Assembly (NCBI GenBank): GCA_017472685.1
Contig: JAFUOO010000005.1
Span: 161,738-225,737 of the forward strand
DNA from: Clostridia bacterium
GTDB lineage: Bacteria > Bacillota > Clostridia > UMGS1883
DNA length: 64,000 nucleotides
Reading direction: 5' to 3'
A model generated the notes under the pieces. The model was not told where the DNA came from. It searched no databases and worked only from the letters and a program-made list of their open reading frames with translations. The translations under genes were made by a program, and so were the position numbers. Of the stretch, positions 16,405 to 27,688 are shown piece after piece (positions within the stretch are counted from its first letter, which is position 1; every line of letters begins with the position of its first letter).

Positions 16405-16995
16405 TTAGTATTCATAGGTGAGAAAGTTTTTTGAATCGGTTACAACAATCATGTAACCGTCGCGGAATACCGAATATGCCGACAAGGGCAAAAACGGGTG
16501 TGGCTCGTTCTTTATGTCGCATTCAACGGCAATAGCTGTTTTGTTACCGTTTGTACCGTAATAGTATCTGCCGTGTAGCATGAAAGCATCGTAAAAGCAC
16601 TTGTGGCTTAATATGTAGCGCACGGAAAGGTTTTCCGAGGGGAATGCCTTCCGGGTAATTTCCTGCCAGGTGTAGCCGTCGTTGAAATGGAAAATGGGTG
16701 CCTTTTCTTCTTCTTTTGGAGATGCGGAAGAGGCGGAAGCTGTTGGCAGCTTGCCGTAAAACATTTGCCTGCCGCTTTGGGTTAAAAGTATGCCGTCAAA
16801 GGCAGTTGTGTCAATTTCCTTTTGGATTGACCCGTTCACAAGGTTACCAAGCTCAACTGTTTTTGCGCCTGTAAGCCATGCCTTTAAACAGCCCGAAACA
16901 CCGTACACACGGATGCTCACGCTTTTTTCATCCACATATGCTTTTGCTATCCCGAAGGAATTGAGACTTTTTAATTCGATTTCATTTTTTATCAT
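16405..16995 (-). CDS. Uncharacterised protein with internal charged linker
   Basis: 196 residues from the ATG at 16995 (RBS AAAGGAGTG); an upstream start would add a hydrophobic stretch without a ribosome site. I do not recognise the family. Residues 1-90 read as a beta-rich domain (VDEKSVSIRVYGVSGCLKAW, then GSIQKEIDTTAFDGILLTQSG). Residues ~95-108 are an Ala/Ser linker ending in KEEEK. Residues 110-196 form a second domain (HFNDGYTWQEITRKAFPSEN ... CFYDAFMLHGRYYYGTNGNKTAIAVEC ... VFRDGYMIVVTDSKNFLTYEY). No signal peptide or membrane segment. It sits between the coat-like pair and the divergent groESL operon. Confidence 0.65.
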   Translation of the reverse strand: MIKNEIELKSLNSFGIAKAYVDEKSVSIRVYGVSGCLKAWLTGAKTVELGNLVNGSIQKEIDTTAFDGILLTQSGRQMFYGKLPTASASSASPKEEEKAPIFHFNDGYTWQEITRKAFPSENLSVRYILSHKCFYDAFMLHGRYYYGTNGNKTAIAVECDIKNEPHPFLPLSAYSVFRDGYMIVVTDSKNFLTYEY

Positions 16996-17084
16996 ATTGT
17001 CACTCCTTTTGTACATAAATATGTAGGGAATATTAAAAATTATGAACAAAAGTTTAAATAAGTGGCAAAAATATCAAATAGGGG

Positions 17085-17463
<379 letters not shown>

Positions 17464-17494
17464 GCAATTTTGCTAAATGCAGAGTGCAGAACGA

Positions 17495-17710
17495 GGATAT
17501 GATATGCGTTTTACGCATGAAATGCTTATGCATGATATGTCGCTGTGCGACATGATATGAACCAAGGTTCATTGTGGAAGAAAAATCAAAGATTTTTCAT
17601 TTTATTAAAAAAATGATTTACAAAGTAAATCTACCATAATGCACATGGTGCATATCATGAAATTTTAATTTCATATCATGGCTTGCCATATCATGCCGCA
17701 GGCATATCAT
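17495..17710. repeat. Array of about nine tandem mini-hairpins between groES and groEL
   Basis: Successive short palindromes with 2-4-base loops. Left half: ATGCGT-TT-ACGCAT, TGTCGC-TGT-GCGACA and GAACC-AA-GGTTC, joined by GATATG linkers. Centre: GAAAAATC-AAA-GATTTTTC and GATTTAC-AAA-GTAAATC. Right half: ATGCAC-ATG-GTGCAT, ATGAAATT-TT-AATTTCAT, ATGGC-TT-GCCAT and ATGCC-GCA-GGCAT, joined by ATATCAT linkers, the reverse complement of the left linker. The array as a whole is therefore an inverted repeat of arrays. No open frame and no T-run, so groEL is probably still reached from the groES promoter. Confidence 0.85.
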
Positions 17711-17741
17711 TTAATTAATAAACCCAATCAGATTAATTTGA

Positions 17742-19412
<1,671 letters not shown>

Positions 19413-19538
19413 TATTTGCCACAGGCAAATGTGATATTTCAAAGCAGGATTTGAAGCGATATAAAATAGTGACACCAATTTGGTGTCACTATTTTGCGAT
19501 ATGCCTGCGGCGCGATATGTTCGGCGTTGCCGAACGTG
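19413..19538 (+). repeat. GCGATATG-linked hairpin array after groEL
   Basis: Five consecutive hairpins begin right at the groEL stop: ATTTGCC-ACA-GGCAAAT, TTCAAA-(6)-TTTGAA, a long AAATAGTGACACC/GGTGTCACTATTT stem (19464-19494), CC-TGC-GG and TTCGGC-GTT-GCCGAA. They are joined by GTGATAT, GCGATAT, GCGATATG and CGCGATATG. The array ends with CGTG. The long stem probably acts as the transcription end. Same family as the array at 4475-4555. Confidence 0.8.
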
Positions 19539-19600
19539 TTTTGTGTTGAAAAAATACGATTGATAATATATAATTATTCTGATGGATGTGAGGTGAGCAA

Positions 19601-21037
19601 ATGAAACGGTGTTTTTCAGTATTATTAATAATTATAATTCTTTCGGGCATGGGCACTGTTTCATTTGCCGCTGAGAGAACAATACTTGCCCTTGGCGACA
19701 GCATATCGGCAGGCTACGGGCTCAGTGACCACGAGGGTGAGTGCTTTGTGAGTCTTATGGCGCTACCCGGTGACACTGTTATAAACAAGGCTGTGGACGG
19801 AAACGAGGCTACAGACATTATTGCCCAGCTGACAAATGCAGAAAACGAAAACCACATAACACAAGAGGATATTGGAAAAGCAGATGTTGTTACAATAACC
19901 TGCGGCGGCAACGATATGATGGCGCTTCTGTACGAAAAAATTGCGGAAGAATACACAAATGTTCACCCCAGAAAGCAGAAGATAACCGCCGACGAGGTGC
20001 TGGGCAAAATGGCAGAGGGCAATGTTTATGCCATAGTTGCGGCATTGCATGTGCTCGACAGTGAGGACGACGCATATTATCTGAACGACGGCGAGTTTGA
20101 CATAAGGCTTAACACCTTTATGGAAAACCTTTTGTGGGTAACAGGTTATATCCTTGACATAAACCCCGAAGCTAAAATTGTGGTTGCAACACAGTACAAC
20201 CCCTATGTGGAATTTGAAGATGCAACAGGCTACGATGTGTTGTATTACGGTATGGAGGAGGGGGCAACAAGGCTTAATACTGCCATAGCAGAAAACGCAG
20301 CTGCAGGCGGCTATGCGGTTGCCCATGTAAAAAGAGCATTTGACAGCTATACAGGGGGCGCGGACTTATATAACGCAAACCCCGACATTGACAACATAAA
20401 CCTGGACTTTCACCCCTCAAAGGCAGGGCACGAGCTTATAGCAGAGGTTTTTGACAAGGTGATAAACAATGTGCATCGTTTGGGAACAAGAAACCCCGAT
20501 GGCACATATTCACTGCCCGAGAATGTTGTGGGCTATTACATAACAGATGCCAACGGCGAAGTAAGGCTTGTGGATGCAGGCATTTATGGGGCAAAGGATG
20601 GCGACAGGGTTGAAGAGATTTGTTTCAACGTGACAATGGTTGACGGGGCACAGGTGCGTATTGCAAAGGGAAGCGGACTAAGGTTTATTGCAACTGTTGA
20701 CCGAAGAGAGGTTGATGCAGCAGGCTACGGCATGGTGATAACAAGCGAGGGCAGCAGCGATGAGGTTTTTGTTGATGCCGATGCGTGGCAGAGCGATACC
20801 TGCTTCACTGTTGCAATAGAAAACATTGCAAATGAAAACTACACCCGTAACTACACCGCAGCGCCCTTTGTGCGCGTCAGGTATGACAGCGGCGAAGAAA
20901 GGGTGATAGTGGGCACACAATGCGTAGCACGAAGCATTTATACCGTGGCAAAGGGGCTTTTGGATGGCGGTGTGGCAGATGGTGCAACAAGAGAAGCTCT
21001 GGAAGAGTATGTGCTGGGTGCAGAAGGCTTTAACTGA
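19601..21037 (+). CDS. Secreted SGNH/GDSL hydrolase
   Basis: 478 residues. Signal peptide at 1-23 (LLIIIILSGMGTVSFAA). SGNH catalytic blocks are clear: block I ALGDSISAGYG (Ser ~34), block III CGGNDM (Asn ~104) and block V DFHPSKAGHELIA (Asp/His ~269-271). This is the arrangement of esterases and lipases that remove acetyl or acyl groups from sugars or lipids. Residues ~310-478 form an extra C-terminal beta-rich domain (GSGLRFIATVDRREVDAAGYGMVIT ... YTRNYTAAPFVRVRYDSGEE) of a type found in clostridial surface proteins. RBS GAGGTG. The neighbourhood of carbohydrate-active genes suggests a polysaccharide de-esterase, but that is inference. Confidence 0.88.
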   Translation: MKRCFSVLLIIIILSGMGTVSFAAERTILALGDSISAGYGLSDHEGECFVSLMALPGDTVINKAVDGNEATDIIAQLTNAENENHITQEDIGKADVVTITCGGNDMMALLYEKIAEEYTNVHPRKQKITADEVLGKMAEGNVYAIVAALHVLDSEDDAYYLNDGEFDIRLNTFMENLLWVTGYILDINPEAKIVVATQYNPYVEFEDATGYDVLYYGMEEGATRLNTAIAENAAAGGYAVAHVKRAFDSYTGGADLYNANPDIDNINLDFHPSKAGHELIAEVFDKVINNVHRLGTRNPDGTYSLPENVVGYYITDANGEVRLVDAGIYGAKDGDRVEEICFNVTMVDGAQVRIAKGSGLRFIATVDRREVDAAGYGMVITSEGSSDEVFVDADAWQSDTCFTVAIENIANENYTRNYTAAPFVRVRYDSGEERVIVGTQCVARSIYTVAKGLLDGGVADGATREALEEYVLGAEGFN

Positions 21038-21043
21038 TTAAAC

Positions 21044-21083
21044 ACAAAAAAAAGACAGCCGTAATTGGTTGTCTTATTTTTTG
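21044..21083. terminator. Terminator between SGNH hydrolase and the AraC regulator
   Basis: ACAAAAAAAAGACAGCC and GGTTGTCTTATTTTTTGT form an imperfect stem with A- and T-runs on both sides, usable by both convergent genes. Confidence 0.8.
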
Positions 21084-21838
21084 TGCTTTTGCATATATTC
21101 TTTGGGTGTTATTCCGTAGCGCTTTTTAAAGGTGCGGAAAAAGTGGGGAACGTTGTTGAAGCCGCAAACCTCTGCAATACGGTTGATTTTAAGCTCGCCG
21201 TTACGCCTTAAAAGCTCCTTTGCGTGTTCAAGGCGTGTTAAGATTAAATCGTCACGGGGAGTGGTGTGGAAAATTTCCCTATAGAGCTTATAGCCCGTGC
21301 AGCGTGGCACGGAGTATTTTGCGAAAAGTGCATTAATATCGGGGGGCGAGGCAAGGTCAGAAAGATATTCACCCCGTATGAGCCCTATGCTTTTCTGCAC
21401 GTTTGCATCTACAAGAGGAGATTGAGCAAAGTTACCCTTGGCAATTGCAACCGCAAGCTTTATTATGGAAGATGCAATTTCGTGCTTGTAGCCGATGCCC
21501 TGACGGACATTTATGTCAAGTATTTTGGAAATTATGCCGTTTATCTCGTCACAGTTGGAAGGATAAAAAATTTTGTTGGTACTGATGCCCAGGGTGGATA
21601 TGAGCTCATCGGGTGCATCAAAGCGGATATATGAGTTACGGAAGCCGTTTAATGATATATAATCGTGCAATGAATTTTTTTCGTAAAGCACACATGCACC
21701 GGAGTTTATTTCACAGCCCTCGAAAAGTGCGGGACCCTGAAAATATATGAAAGTGTAGTCGGGACAAACCCAATGAAAACGGACATTTTCAAGCTCAGAA
21801 AGGTTGTAGCCACCCTTTATAAGGCTTATTTTATCCAT
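21074..21838 (-). CDS. AraC-family transcriptional regulator
   Basis: 254 residues. The C-terminal ~100 residues hold the two helix-turn-helix units of AraC proteins: [40 protein letters not shown] followed by [15 protein letters not shown], with the usual GF-x3-PHFFRTFK signature. The N-terminal ~140 residues ([20 protein letters not shown] ... [19 protein letters not shown]) look like a cupin-type ligand domain. RBS GAGGTGATACC precedes the ATG. It is divergently placed 135 bases from the giant GH43 gene at 21973, which makes it a candidate activator of that gene in response to a sugar. Confidence 0.9.
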   Translation of the reverse strand: MDKISLIKGGYNLSELENVRFHWVCPDYTFIYFQGPALFEGCEINSGACVLYEKNSLHDYISLNGFRNSYIRFDAPDELISTLGISTNKIFYPSNCDEINGIISKILDINVRQGIGYKHEIASSIIKLAVAIAKGNFAQSPLVDANVQKSIGLIRGEYLSDLASPPDINALFAKYSVPRCTGYKLYREIFHTTPRDDLILTRLEHAKELLRRNGELKINRIAEVCGFNNVPHFFRTFKKRYGITPKEYMQKHKK

Positions 21839-21972
21839 GGTATCACCTCATGGGTTATTGTAATACATACAATACAAAAATGCAATAAAAAAATACATAT
21901 GGATATTGAAATGAATTGCAAGGTTTGGTATTATATAATTAGAGTATTATTTTAAAGAAAGGAATGGTAAAA

Positions 21973-24900
21973 ATGAAAAAGGTTTTATCAATTGTTTTGA
22001 GCTTGTGTATGCTTTTGTCTGTTTGCCCTGTCCTCGCGGCAGAGTATGAAGCTACAGACGATACTGTTTTTTACATAAGCTTTGACGAAGAATTGCCCCA
22101 GGGTGCAACAGGCTATAATCTGTCTGTGCTTGACGAGGGCGTGTACGGCAACTGCGCGTGGTTTAACGGCTCCACAAGCTACATCCATCTGCCCGACAAC
22201 ATCACAGACGGTGTTACAGACTTCACAATGGCTGCGTGGATTAAGCCCACAACCAGCACTGCTGCATGGAGAAGAATTTTTGACTTCGGTACAGGCACAA
22301 ACAGCTATGCATTCTTAGGCATGCCCTATTCTGCAACAAGTGTACGTGCTGCAATGAAGATTAACGGCGGCACTGAATACAACGTTACAGCGAACAATGC
22401 CATCGAAAAGAACAAGTGGAGCCATGTTGCTTACGTTCAGGAGGGTAACACCGCTAAGATTTATGTTAACGGTCAGCTTTCCGCTACAGGCACTAACTTT
22501 ACTTCCTCTATGGCAAATATCGGCAACACAACACAGAACTACATCGGTAAGAGCCAGTTCCCCGATGCATATCTTAACGCATATCTCGACGAAGCCTTCT
22601 TTGCAAAGAGAGCAATGAGCGCTGACGAAATTAAAGAGCTTGGTACTTTCCCCACAGTTGTGCTGGATAGTGAAAAGGTGCTTAACGCAATCGACATTCC
22701 CGTAAAGGACTCTGTTAAGGAAAACATCACTCTTCAGACAGAGGCAATGGGCTACTCTGTTACATGGGCAAGTAGCAACGAAGACGTTGTTTACCCCTAC
22801 GACATTCCCAACGGTGACTACACAATTCCTGCAGGCAAGGTAACAAGACAGGACGTTGACACAACAGTTACACTTACAGCAACAGTTGACTTTAACGGCG
22901 AAATCCTTACAAAGGATATTGACGTTAACGTTATCGCCAAGCCCGAAGCAGTGGGCGACACAGAAGCATATCTTTACGTTTACTTCCGCGGTAATGTAAA
23001 GGGCAGTAACGAGCATTTGTCCATTCACCTTGCGGGCAGTGAGGACGGCTACGAATGGTTTGACCTTAACGGTAACTGGCCTATACTTGAATCCACAATG
23101 GGCACACAGTGCCTCCGTGACCCTTACCTTTTAAGAAGTAAGGACGGCGACAGATTCTATTTAATCGCAACTGACCTTAACACACAGGACGGTCAGGGTT
23201 GGGGTCCCTGGAGCTTAGAGGGCAGTAAGTACCTCATGATCTGGGAGAGTGACGACCTTGTTAACTGGTCCGAACAGAGAATGGTTAAGTTTGCAAACGA
23301 CGACATGGGCTGTGCATGGGCACCCGAAGCTATCTGGGACCCCGACACAGAAGAATACCTTGTGTACGCATCCGCAAAGGATTTGACACTTGGCTCTGCT
23401 GCAATCGATACAGTTTATGTTGTAAGAACACGCGACTTCCGCACATTTAGTGAGCCCGAATACTTTGTACGCCCCTACGAGGACAACGGCGTTACAAGCT
23501 ACACAGGCGGCACAAACCGTATTGCGGCTATCGACTCCAACATTATCCAGGCAAAGGACGGCAAGTTCTATCACTTCTACAAGAAGTGGAACAGCCAGGT
23601 TCAGATGCTTGTAAGTGACCACGCATCAGGTCCCTACGAAGAAGTTCCCGGCTTCCAGACAATCGGCGGCGAAGGTCCCGGCAGCTTCCTTGTAAAGGGT
23701 ACAGACGATACATACGCACTTTTAATTGATAATTACAGTGTATACGTTCCTTATCTTACAACGGACATCGCATCAGGTGTGTTCACAGCAGGCAGCGGCA
23801 CAGTTAAGATGCCCACCGGCAGTAAGCACGGTGGCTTCCTTCCCATTAATGCAGAGGAATACGCAAGAGTATTGGAAGCCTACGGCAGCCCCACACCCGA
23901 TGAAGAGGGTGCAGATGCAAGATACACATTCGATTTTGAAGGCGATGTGGCAGAATACCTTAAGGGCAATGCAAGGGTTTCCTACAGCGAAGAAAGAGAA
24001 GGCAATGTTCTTGTGCTTGATGGAAATAGCTCTTACTTTGAATTCCCCGAGGGCATTTTTGACAGACAGGATGCAATGACACTTTCCTTCGATGTTAAGA
24101 ATACAAACACAAACGCTGAAGCAGCATACATGACCTTCAGCTTAGGTACAGGCGACAAGTATTACTACTTCTACAAGACCAACTCCAACACAATGAGAAG
24201 TGCAATCAACGTTACAAGCCCTGTTACAAGTAATGCCTACACATACGAAGAAAAGGCAATTTCCAACAGCCTGGGCGACTTGACAAACACATGGATGCAT
24301 ATTGACCTTGTTATGGACGGATATTCCATGAAGGTTTACAAGGACGGCGTTCTTGTTGCAGAAAACAATGACATTACTACAACAGTTTCGCACCTTGGTT
24401 TAGAAGGCTTGTCCGCTTACCTTGGTAAGAGCATGTATTCTGCTGACCCCTACTTTGTGGGCGAGTTTGACAACGTGGCTCTTTACTACCGTGCACTTAC
24501 ACCCGGTGAAATTGCAGAAAATACAGGCAACACAGAGGAAGACATGGCTAAGCTTGACGCAGAGGCTGTAAACTTCGGTTACGATGTAAACTACGTTACA
24601 GGTAACATTACACTTCCCGAGGTGGGTGTTTACGGCAGCAGCATTACATGGAAAACAAGCGACGAAACTGTTATCGACCTTGATGGTAATGTAGCAGTAC
24701 CTACGGAGGGCGTTAAGACAGTTACGCTTACAGGTACATTTAATTACAACGGCACAGAATACGTTAAGGAATATGTGCTTTCCGTTAAGAGTGTAACAAG
24801 TAACCTCTACAGCACACTCGAATCCAAGTGGAAGACATATGAAATTCCCGTAGCAACAAAAACTGTTACATATAAGTTCAATCTTATTCCTGCACAGGCA

Positions 24901-25524
24901 AACATTGATGCAGGCGTATCCTTCGGTGATAAGGATGTTACACCCACCGGCTACGGTCATATGCCCATTTATCTGAGAGTGACCAAGGATGGCTACTTTG
25001 ATGCGTATAACAGCGCAAGCTACCAGAAGACAAACACAATTTACTACGAAGCAGGAAAGACATATCCTGTTACAATCGAAGTTGACGTTGCAAATAAGAA
25101 GTACTCTGTTTATGTTGAAATTGACGGCGAAAGAAAGACTATTGCAAACAACTTCTCCTTCCGTGCAAGCGCAACTTGTGACGATTTAGGAAAGGTTATG
25201 GTTTACGCAGGCAGCGGTGTTGCAACAGAAGGTCAGCTCAATGTGAGAGACCTTGAGGTTATTCTTCCTGCGGCTGTAAAATTTGAAAACGTAACGCTTT
25301 CAGGCGGCAAGGTAACAGGTAATGTTATCACAGATGAAGCTCTGGACGAATGCATTGTTATTGTTGCAAGCTATAACGACGACGGTGCGCTCGTAAGCGC
25401 AAAGGCTGCAAAGGTTGAAAACACTGCGTTTGAGGCAGACGCAACAACAGAAAACGTTAAGGTAATGCTCTGGAACAGTGTTTCCGGCATGGTGCCTTAC
25501 CTTGAAGCAGTTACAGTTGAATAA
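21973..25524 (+). CDS. Secreted multidomain GH43 glycosidase (LamG-aBig-GH43-LamG-aBig)
   Basis: 1183 residues from ATG 21973. Signal peptide 1-23. Residues ~30-215: LamG/concanavalin-like domain (YNLSVLDEGVYGNCAWFNGS ... YIGKSQFPDAYLNAYLDEAFF). ~235-325: atypical Ig-like domain. ~335-640: five-bladed GH43 domain with the expected three acids: Asp ~382 in LRDPYLL, Asp ~520 in AIDSNII, Glu ~566 in GEGPGSF. ~655-860: second LamG. ~865-945: second Ig-like. ~950-1100: a beta-rich module. Last ~75 residues: a domain shared with two other secreted proteins here. GH43 enzymes release arabinose or xylose from arabinoxylan or arabinan. Its first ~640 residues are closely similar to the 29382 gene. No sortase motif seen. 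Confidence 0.9.
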   Translation: MKKVLSIVLSLCMLLSVCPVLAAEYEATDDTVFYISFDEELPQGATGYNLSVLDEGVYGNCAWFNGSTSYIHLPDNITDGVTDFTMAAWIKPTTSTAAWRRIFDFGTGTNSYAFLGMPYSATSVRAAMKINGGTEYNVTANNAIEKNKWSHVAYVQEGNTAKIYVNGQLSATGTNFTSSMANIGNTTQNYIGKSQFPDAYLNAYLDEAFFAKRAMSADEIKELGTFPTVVLDSEKVLNAIDIPVKDSVKENITLQTEAMGYSVTWASSNEDVVYPYDIPNGDYTIPAGKVTRQDVDTTVTLTATVDFNGEILTKDIDVNVIAKPEAVGDTEAYLYVYFRGNVKGSNEHLSIHLAGSEDGYEWFDLNGNWPILESTMGTQCLRDPYLLRSKDGDRFYLIATDLNTQDGQGWGPWSLEGSKYLMIWESDDLVNWSEQRMVKFANDDMGCAWAPEAIWDPDTEEYLVYASAKDLTLGSAAIDTVYVVRTRDFRTFSEPEYFVRPYEDNGVTSYTGGTNRIAAIDSNIIQAKDGKFYHFYKKWNSQVQMLVSDHASGPYEEVPGFQTIGGEGPGSFLVKGTDDTYALLIDNYSVYVPYLTTDIASGVFTAGSGTVKMPTGSKHGGFLPINAEEYARVLEAYGSPTPDEEGADARYTFDFEGDVAEYLKGNARVSYSEEREGNVLVLDGNSSYFEFPEGIFDRQDAMTLSFDVKNTNTNAEAAYMTFSLGTGDKYYYFYKTNSNTMRSAINVTSPVTSNAYTYEEKAISNSLGDLTNTWMHIDLVMDGYSMKVYKDGVLVAENNDITTTVSHLGLEGLSAYLGKSMYSADPYFVGEFDNVALYYRALTPGEIAENTGNTEEDMAKLDAEAVNFGYDVNYVTGNITLPEVGVYGSSITWKTSDETVIDLDGNVAVPTEGVKTVTLTGTFNYNGTEYVKEYVLSVKSVTSNLYSTLESKWKTYEIPVATKTVTYKFNLIPAQANIDAGVSFGDKDVTPTGYGHMPIYLRVTKDGYFDAYNSASYQKTNTIYYEAGKTYPVTIEVDVANKKYSVYVEIDGERKTIANNFSFRASATCDDLGKVMVYAGSGVATEGQLNVRDLEVILPAAVKFENVTLSGGKVTGNVITDEALDECIVIVASYNDDGALVSAKAAKVENTAFEADATTENVKVMLWNSVSGMVPYLEAVTVE

Positions 25525-25535
25525 TAGTAGATCTC

Positions 25536-25570
25536 ATAAATGGGACGCTTTTGCGTCCCATTTATTTTTT
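25536..25570 (+). terminator. Rho-independent terminator after GH43
   Basis: ATAAATGGGACGC-TTTT-GCGTCCCATTTAT followed by TTTTTT. Confidence 0.92.
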
Positions 25571-25636
25571 ACCACTTTTTGCAGATTCTGACCGCTTTTG
25601 TAAATTGAATTGACAAAAAAGGCTGAAAAATATAAA
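25571..25636 (+). promoter_or_regulatory. Promoter with LytTR-like direct repeats
   Basis: Two direct repeats, ACCACTTTTT (25571-25580) and ACCGCTTTTG (25591-25600), are spaced 20 bases apart, the two-turn spacing usual for LytTR-type regulators such as AgrA. They sit just upstream of TTGACA (25610-25615). The -10 box is weaker: TATAAA (25631-25636) with a 15-base spacer, or TAAACT with 17. Autoregulation by the response regulator that follows is the likely reading. Confidence 0.5.
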
Positions 25637-25673
25637 CTGAATTTATATAGCTTCGGATTGAGGAGGGGATTGT

Positions 25674-26396
25674 GTGCAGATACTTGTGTGTGACGATGAA
25701 GCTAAAGCTGTCAATGAGCTGTCTTGTATGATAGATGACATATTCAGTATGATTAAAATAAGTGCCACCATTGTAAAAACCACAGACCCATATGAAGTTA
25801 TAAAGGCAGAAAAAGCCTATGACATGGCGTTTTTAGACATAGAAATGGGGCAGGTCAACGGCATAAGCTTAGCTACTGAAATACTTAAGAAAAATCCCGG
25901 ATGCTTTGTTTTTTTCATAACCAATCACACCATGTACCTTGACGATGCCTTTGATATTAAAGCCTTCAGGTATCTGAGCAAGCCTATTGACAGAGCACGG
26001 CTGGAGGGCTCTGTTGCCAAAGCGCTGATTAAAATTGAAGAGCGTGACAAAAAAATTGTTTTAACAAACAAGGCAAAACGAAAAATAGAAATGAGCACCA
26101 CCTCCATTGTATTTATTGAAAACAGCAACCGCCACACTTACGTTGTAACAAAAGACGGAGCATTCGTGGCAGAAGAGCCCTTTTCGGCGGTAAAAGCAAT
26201 GCTTGAGGATGTGTCGGATGCCTTTGTGCTTACACATCAGAGCTTTTTTGTGAACATAAAATACGTTTCCTACTATGACAGTACAACAGTTAAACTGACC
26301 TGCGACGGGAAGGAATATAAGGTGCATATGTCCCGCAGAAAATATGCCCGATTTGACGATAAAATGTTTCTGGAGGCGAACAAACAGCGATGGTAA
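25674..26396 (+). CDS. LytTR-family response regulator
   Basis: 240 residues from GTG 25674, with AGGAGGGG 6-7 bases upstream. Receiver domain 1-120: acidic pair in LVCDDEAKAV, phospho-acceptor Asp in MAFLDIEMGQVNG (~54), Thr/Lys switch residues in FFITNH and FRYLSKPID (~103). LytTR DNA-binding domain 140-235: TTSIVFIENSNRHTYVVTK ... FVLTHQSFFVNIKYVSYYD. Domain order and size match AgrA/VirR. It overlaps the histidine kinase gene by 7 bases, so it is co-translated with its cognate sensor. No AgrB or AgrD peptide genes are visible nearby. Its possible targets include the flanking GH43 genes. Confidence 0.92.
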   Translation: MQILVCDDEAKAVNELSCMIDDIFSMIKISATIVKTTDPYEVIKAEKAYDMAFLDIEMGQVNGISLATEILKKNPGCFVFFITNHTMYLDDAFDIKAFRYLSKPIDRARLEGSVAKALIKIEERDKKIVLTNKAKRKIEMSTTSIVFIENSNRHTYVVTKDGAFVAEEPFSAVKAMLEDVSDAFVLTHQSFFVNIKYVSYYDSTTVKLTCDGKEYKVHMSRRKYARFDDKMFLEANKQRW

Positions 26397-27673
26397 ATGT
26401 TATTTTATCGGTGCTTGCCGAATACGTGATTTTTGCATATTACCTTAACTCAGCAGAAAGCTTGAAAATGTCCAGGTGCGGCATCAATGCATTAACCGCA
26501 TTTGTATATGCTGTGTATGCGGCAGTGTGTGTATTTTCTAATCTGCCTATGCTTAATGTTGTTGCATTTTTTGCAATGAATATGCTTTTGCTTTCTCTTG
26601 GGTGGAAAAAAACAATACTGTTCAACAGCCTGAGTGCTGTTATGCTCACAGCCTTTATGATGTTTTCCGAGCTTCTGGTGGGCATTGTTTTTAATATAGG
26701 TGTGGGCAATACGTACACCCTTTTTACAATGGCGGAAACTTTTATCCTGTTTGCTTTTTCAAAGGTTATATATTTTCTTTGTGTGGCAATTCTCAGGCGT
26801 TACACAATAAACCGCACGGAAAAGGCTTTCATAAAAGAAGAAATGATGTTTCTGCTTTTGCCGGCGGCAACCTGTGTGTTTTTCAATGCCTTTGCAAAAA
26901 TAAGGCTGCAGGTTGACCCAAAGGGGCACACAGCCTTGGTAATTGTGTCGGTGCTTCTTATCGGAGCAAATGTGTTTGTGTATCTGGTTTACAACATGAT
27001 AACCGACAAAAACATGAAAATACGCAGCCTTGTTGACGAAGAGCATAAAAGAGAAATTGAATACAAAAGCTATGAGCTTATTAAGGAGCGTTACGAGGAC
27101 TTGAGAATGCTGGTGCACGATTTTGAAAAATACTGCAACAACATCGACGCCCTTATACAATCTGACACAGAGAAGGCCAAGGAGGAGATACACTGCTTAA
27201 GAGAGCGGAACAGGGCTCTGCTTTTGGTTGAACGCACAAATAATAAGGCGCTGAATGTAATTTTGGACCAGAAAATGCGCGAATGCAGTGAAAAGGGCAT
27301 TGATTTTCAGATTAATATACAAAACGTGGACCTTTCCTACATTAACGAGCTGGACACTGTGACCGTTTTTTCAAACCTGCTGGACAATGCAACAGAAGGC
27401 TGCGCCGAGGCAACCGAAAAAGCAATTGAGCTGGAAATTTTCGTAATAAATGACAGCTATACGGCTATCCGCATTGAAAATTCCTGCCACAGAGCGCCCG
27501 AATGCAGAAACGGTTGGTTTGTTACCACAAAGGAGAACAAAGTAAGCCACGGCTTGGGTTTGAAAAGCGTAGAGCGTGCACTGAATAACTACGGCGCAAA
27601 AATGAAGTGCGCCTACGAAACAGAAACAAACACCTTTACTGTAACGATACTTATCAACAATAAAGCTAAGTAA
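26390..27673 (+). CDS. AgrC-like GHKL sensor histidine kinase
   Basis: 427 residues. Six or so hydrophobic segments in residues 1-205 (e.g. LSVLAEYVIFAYYL, FFAMNMLLLSLGW, LVIVSVLLIGANVFVYLVYNM) form a membrane sensor. A coiled linker (KREIEYKSYELIKERYEDL) leads to the phospho-acceptor box MLVHDFEKYCNNI (His ~239). The GHKL ATPase follows: N-box VFSNLLDNATEGC (~328) and G-box SHGLGLKSVERALNNYGA (~395). This is the AgrC/ComD-type kinase (class 10). It pairs with the overlapping response regulator. The ligand may be a peptide, but no peptide precursor gene is seen in this window. Confidence 0.92.
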   Translation: MVNVILSVLAEYVIFAYYLNSAESLKMSRCGINALTAFVYAVYAAVCVFSNLPMLNVVAFFAMNMLLLSLGWKKTILFNSLSAVMLTAFMMFSELLVGIVFNIGVGNTYTLFTMAETFILFAFSKVIYFLCVAILRRYTINRTEKAFIKEEMMFLLLPAATCVFFNAFAKIRLQVDPKGHTALVIVSVLLIGANVFVYLVYNMITDKNMKIRSLVDEEHKREIEYKSYELIKERYEDLRMLVHDFEKYCNNIDALIQSDTEKAKEEIHCLRERNRALLLVERTNNKALNVILDQKMRECSEKGIDFQINIQNVDLSYINELDTVTVFSNLLDNATEGCAEATEKAIELEIFVINDSYTAIRIENSCHRAPECRNGWFVTTKENKVSHGLGLKSVERALNNYGAKMKCAYETETNTFTVTILINNKAK

Positions 27674-27688
27674 TGGGGAGAGGCTATC

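Noticed and set aside
22315..23028. Long minus-strand open frame inside the first GH43 gene
   Set aside because: Cys/Val-rich translation typical of an antisense shadow; the plus strand has clear GH43 and LamG motifs.
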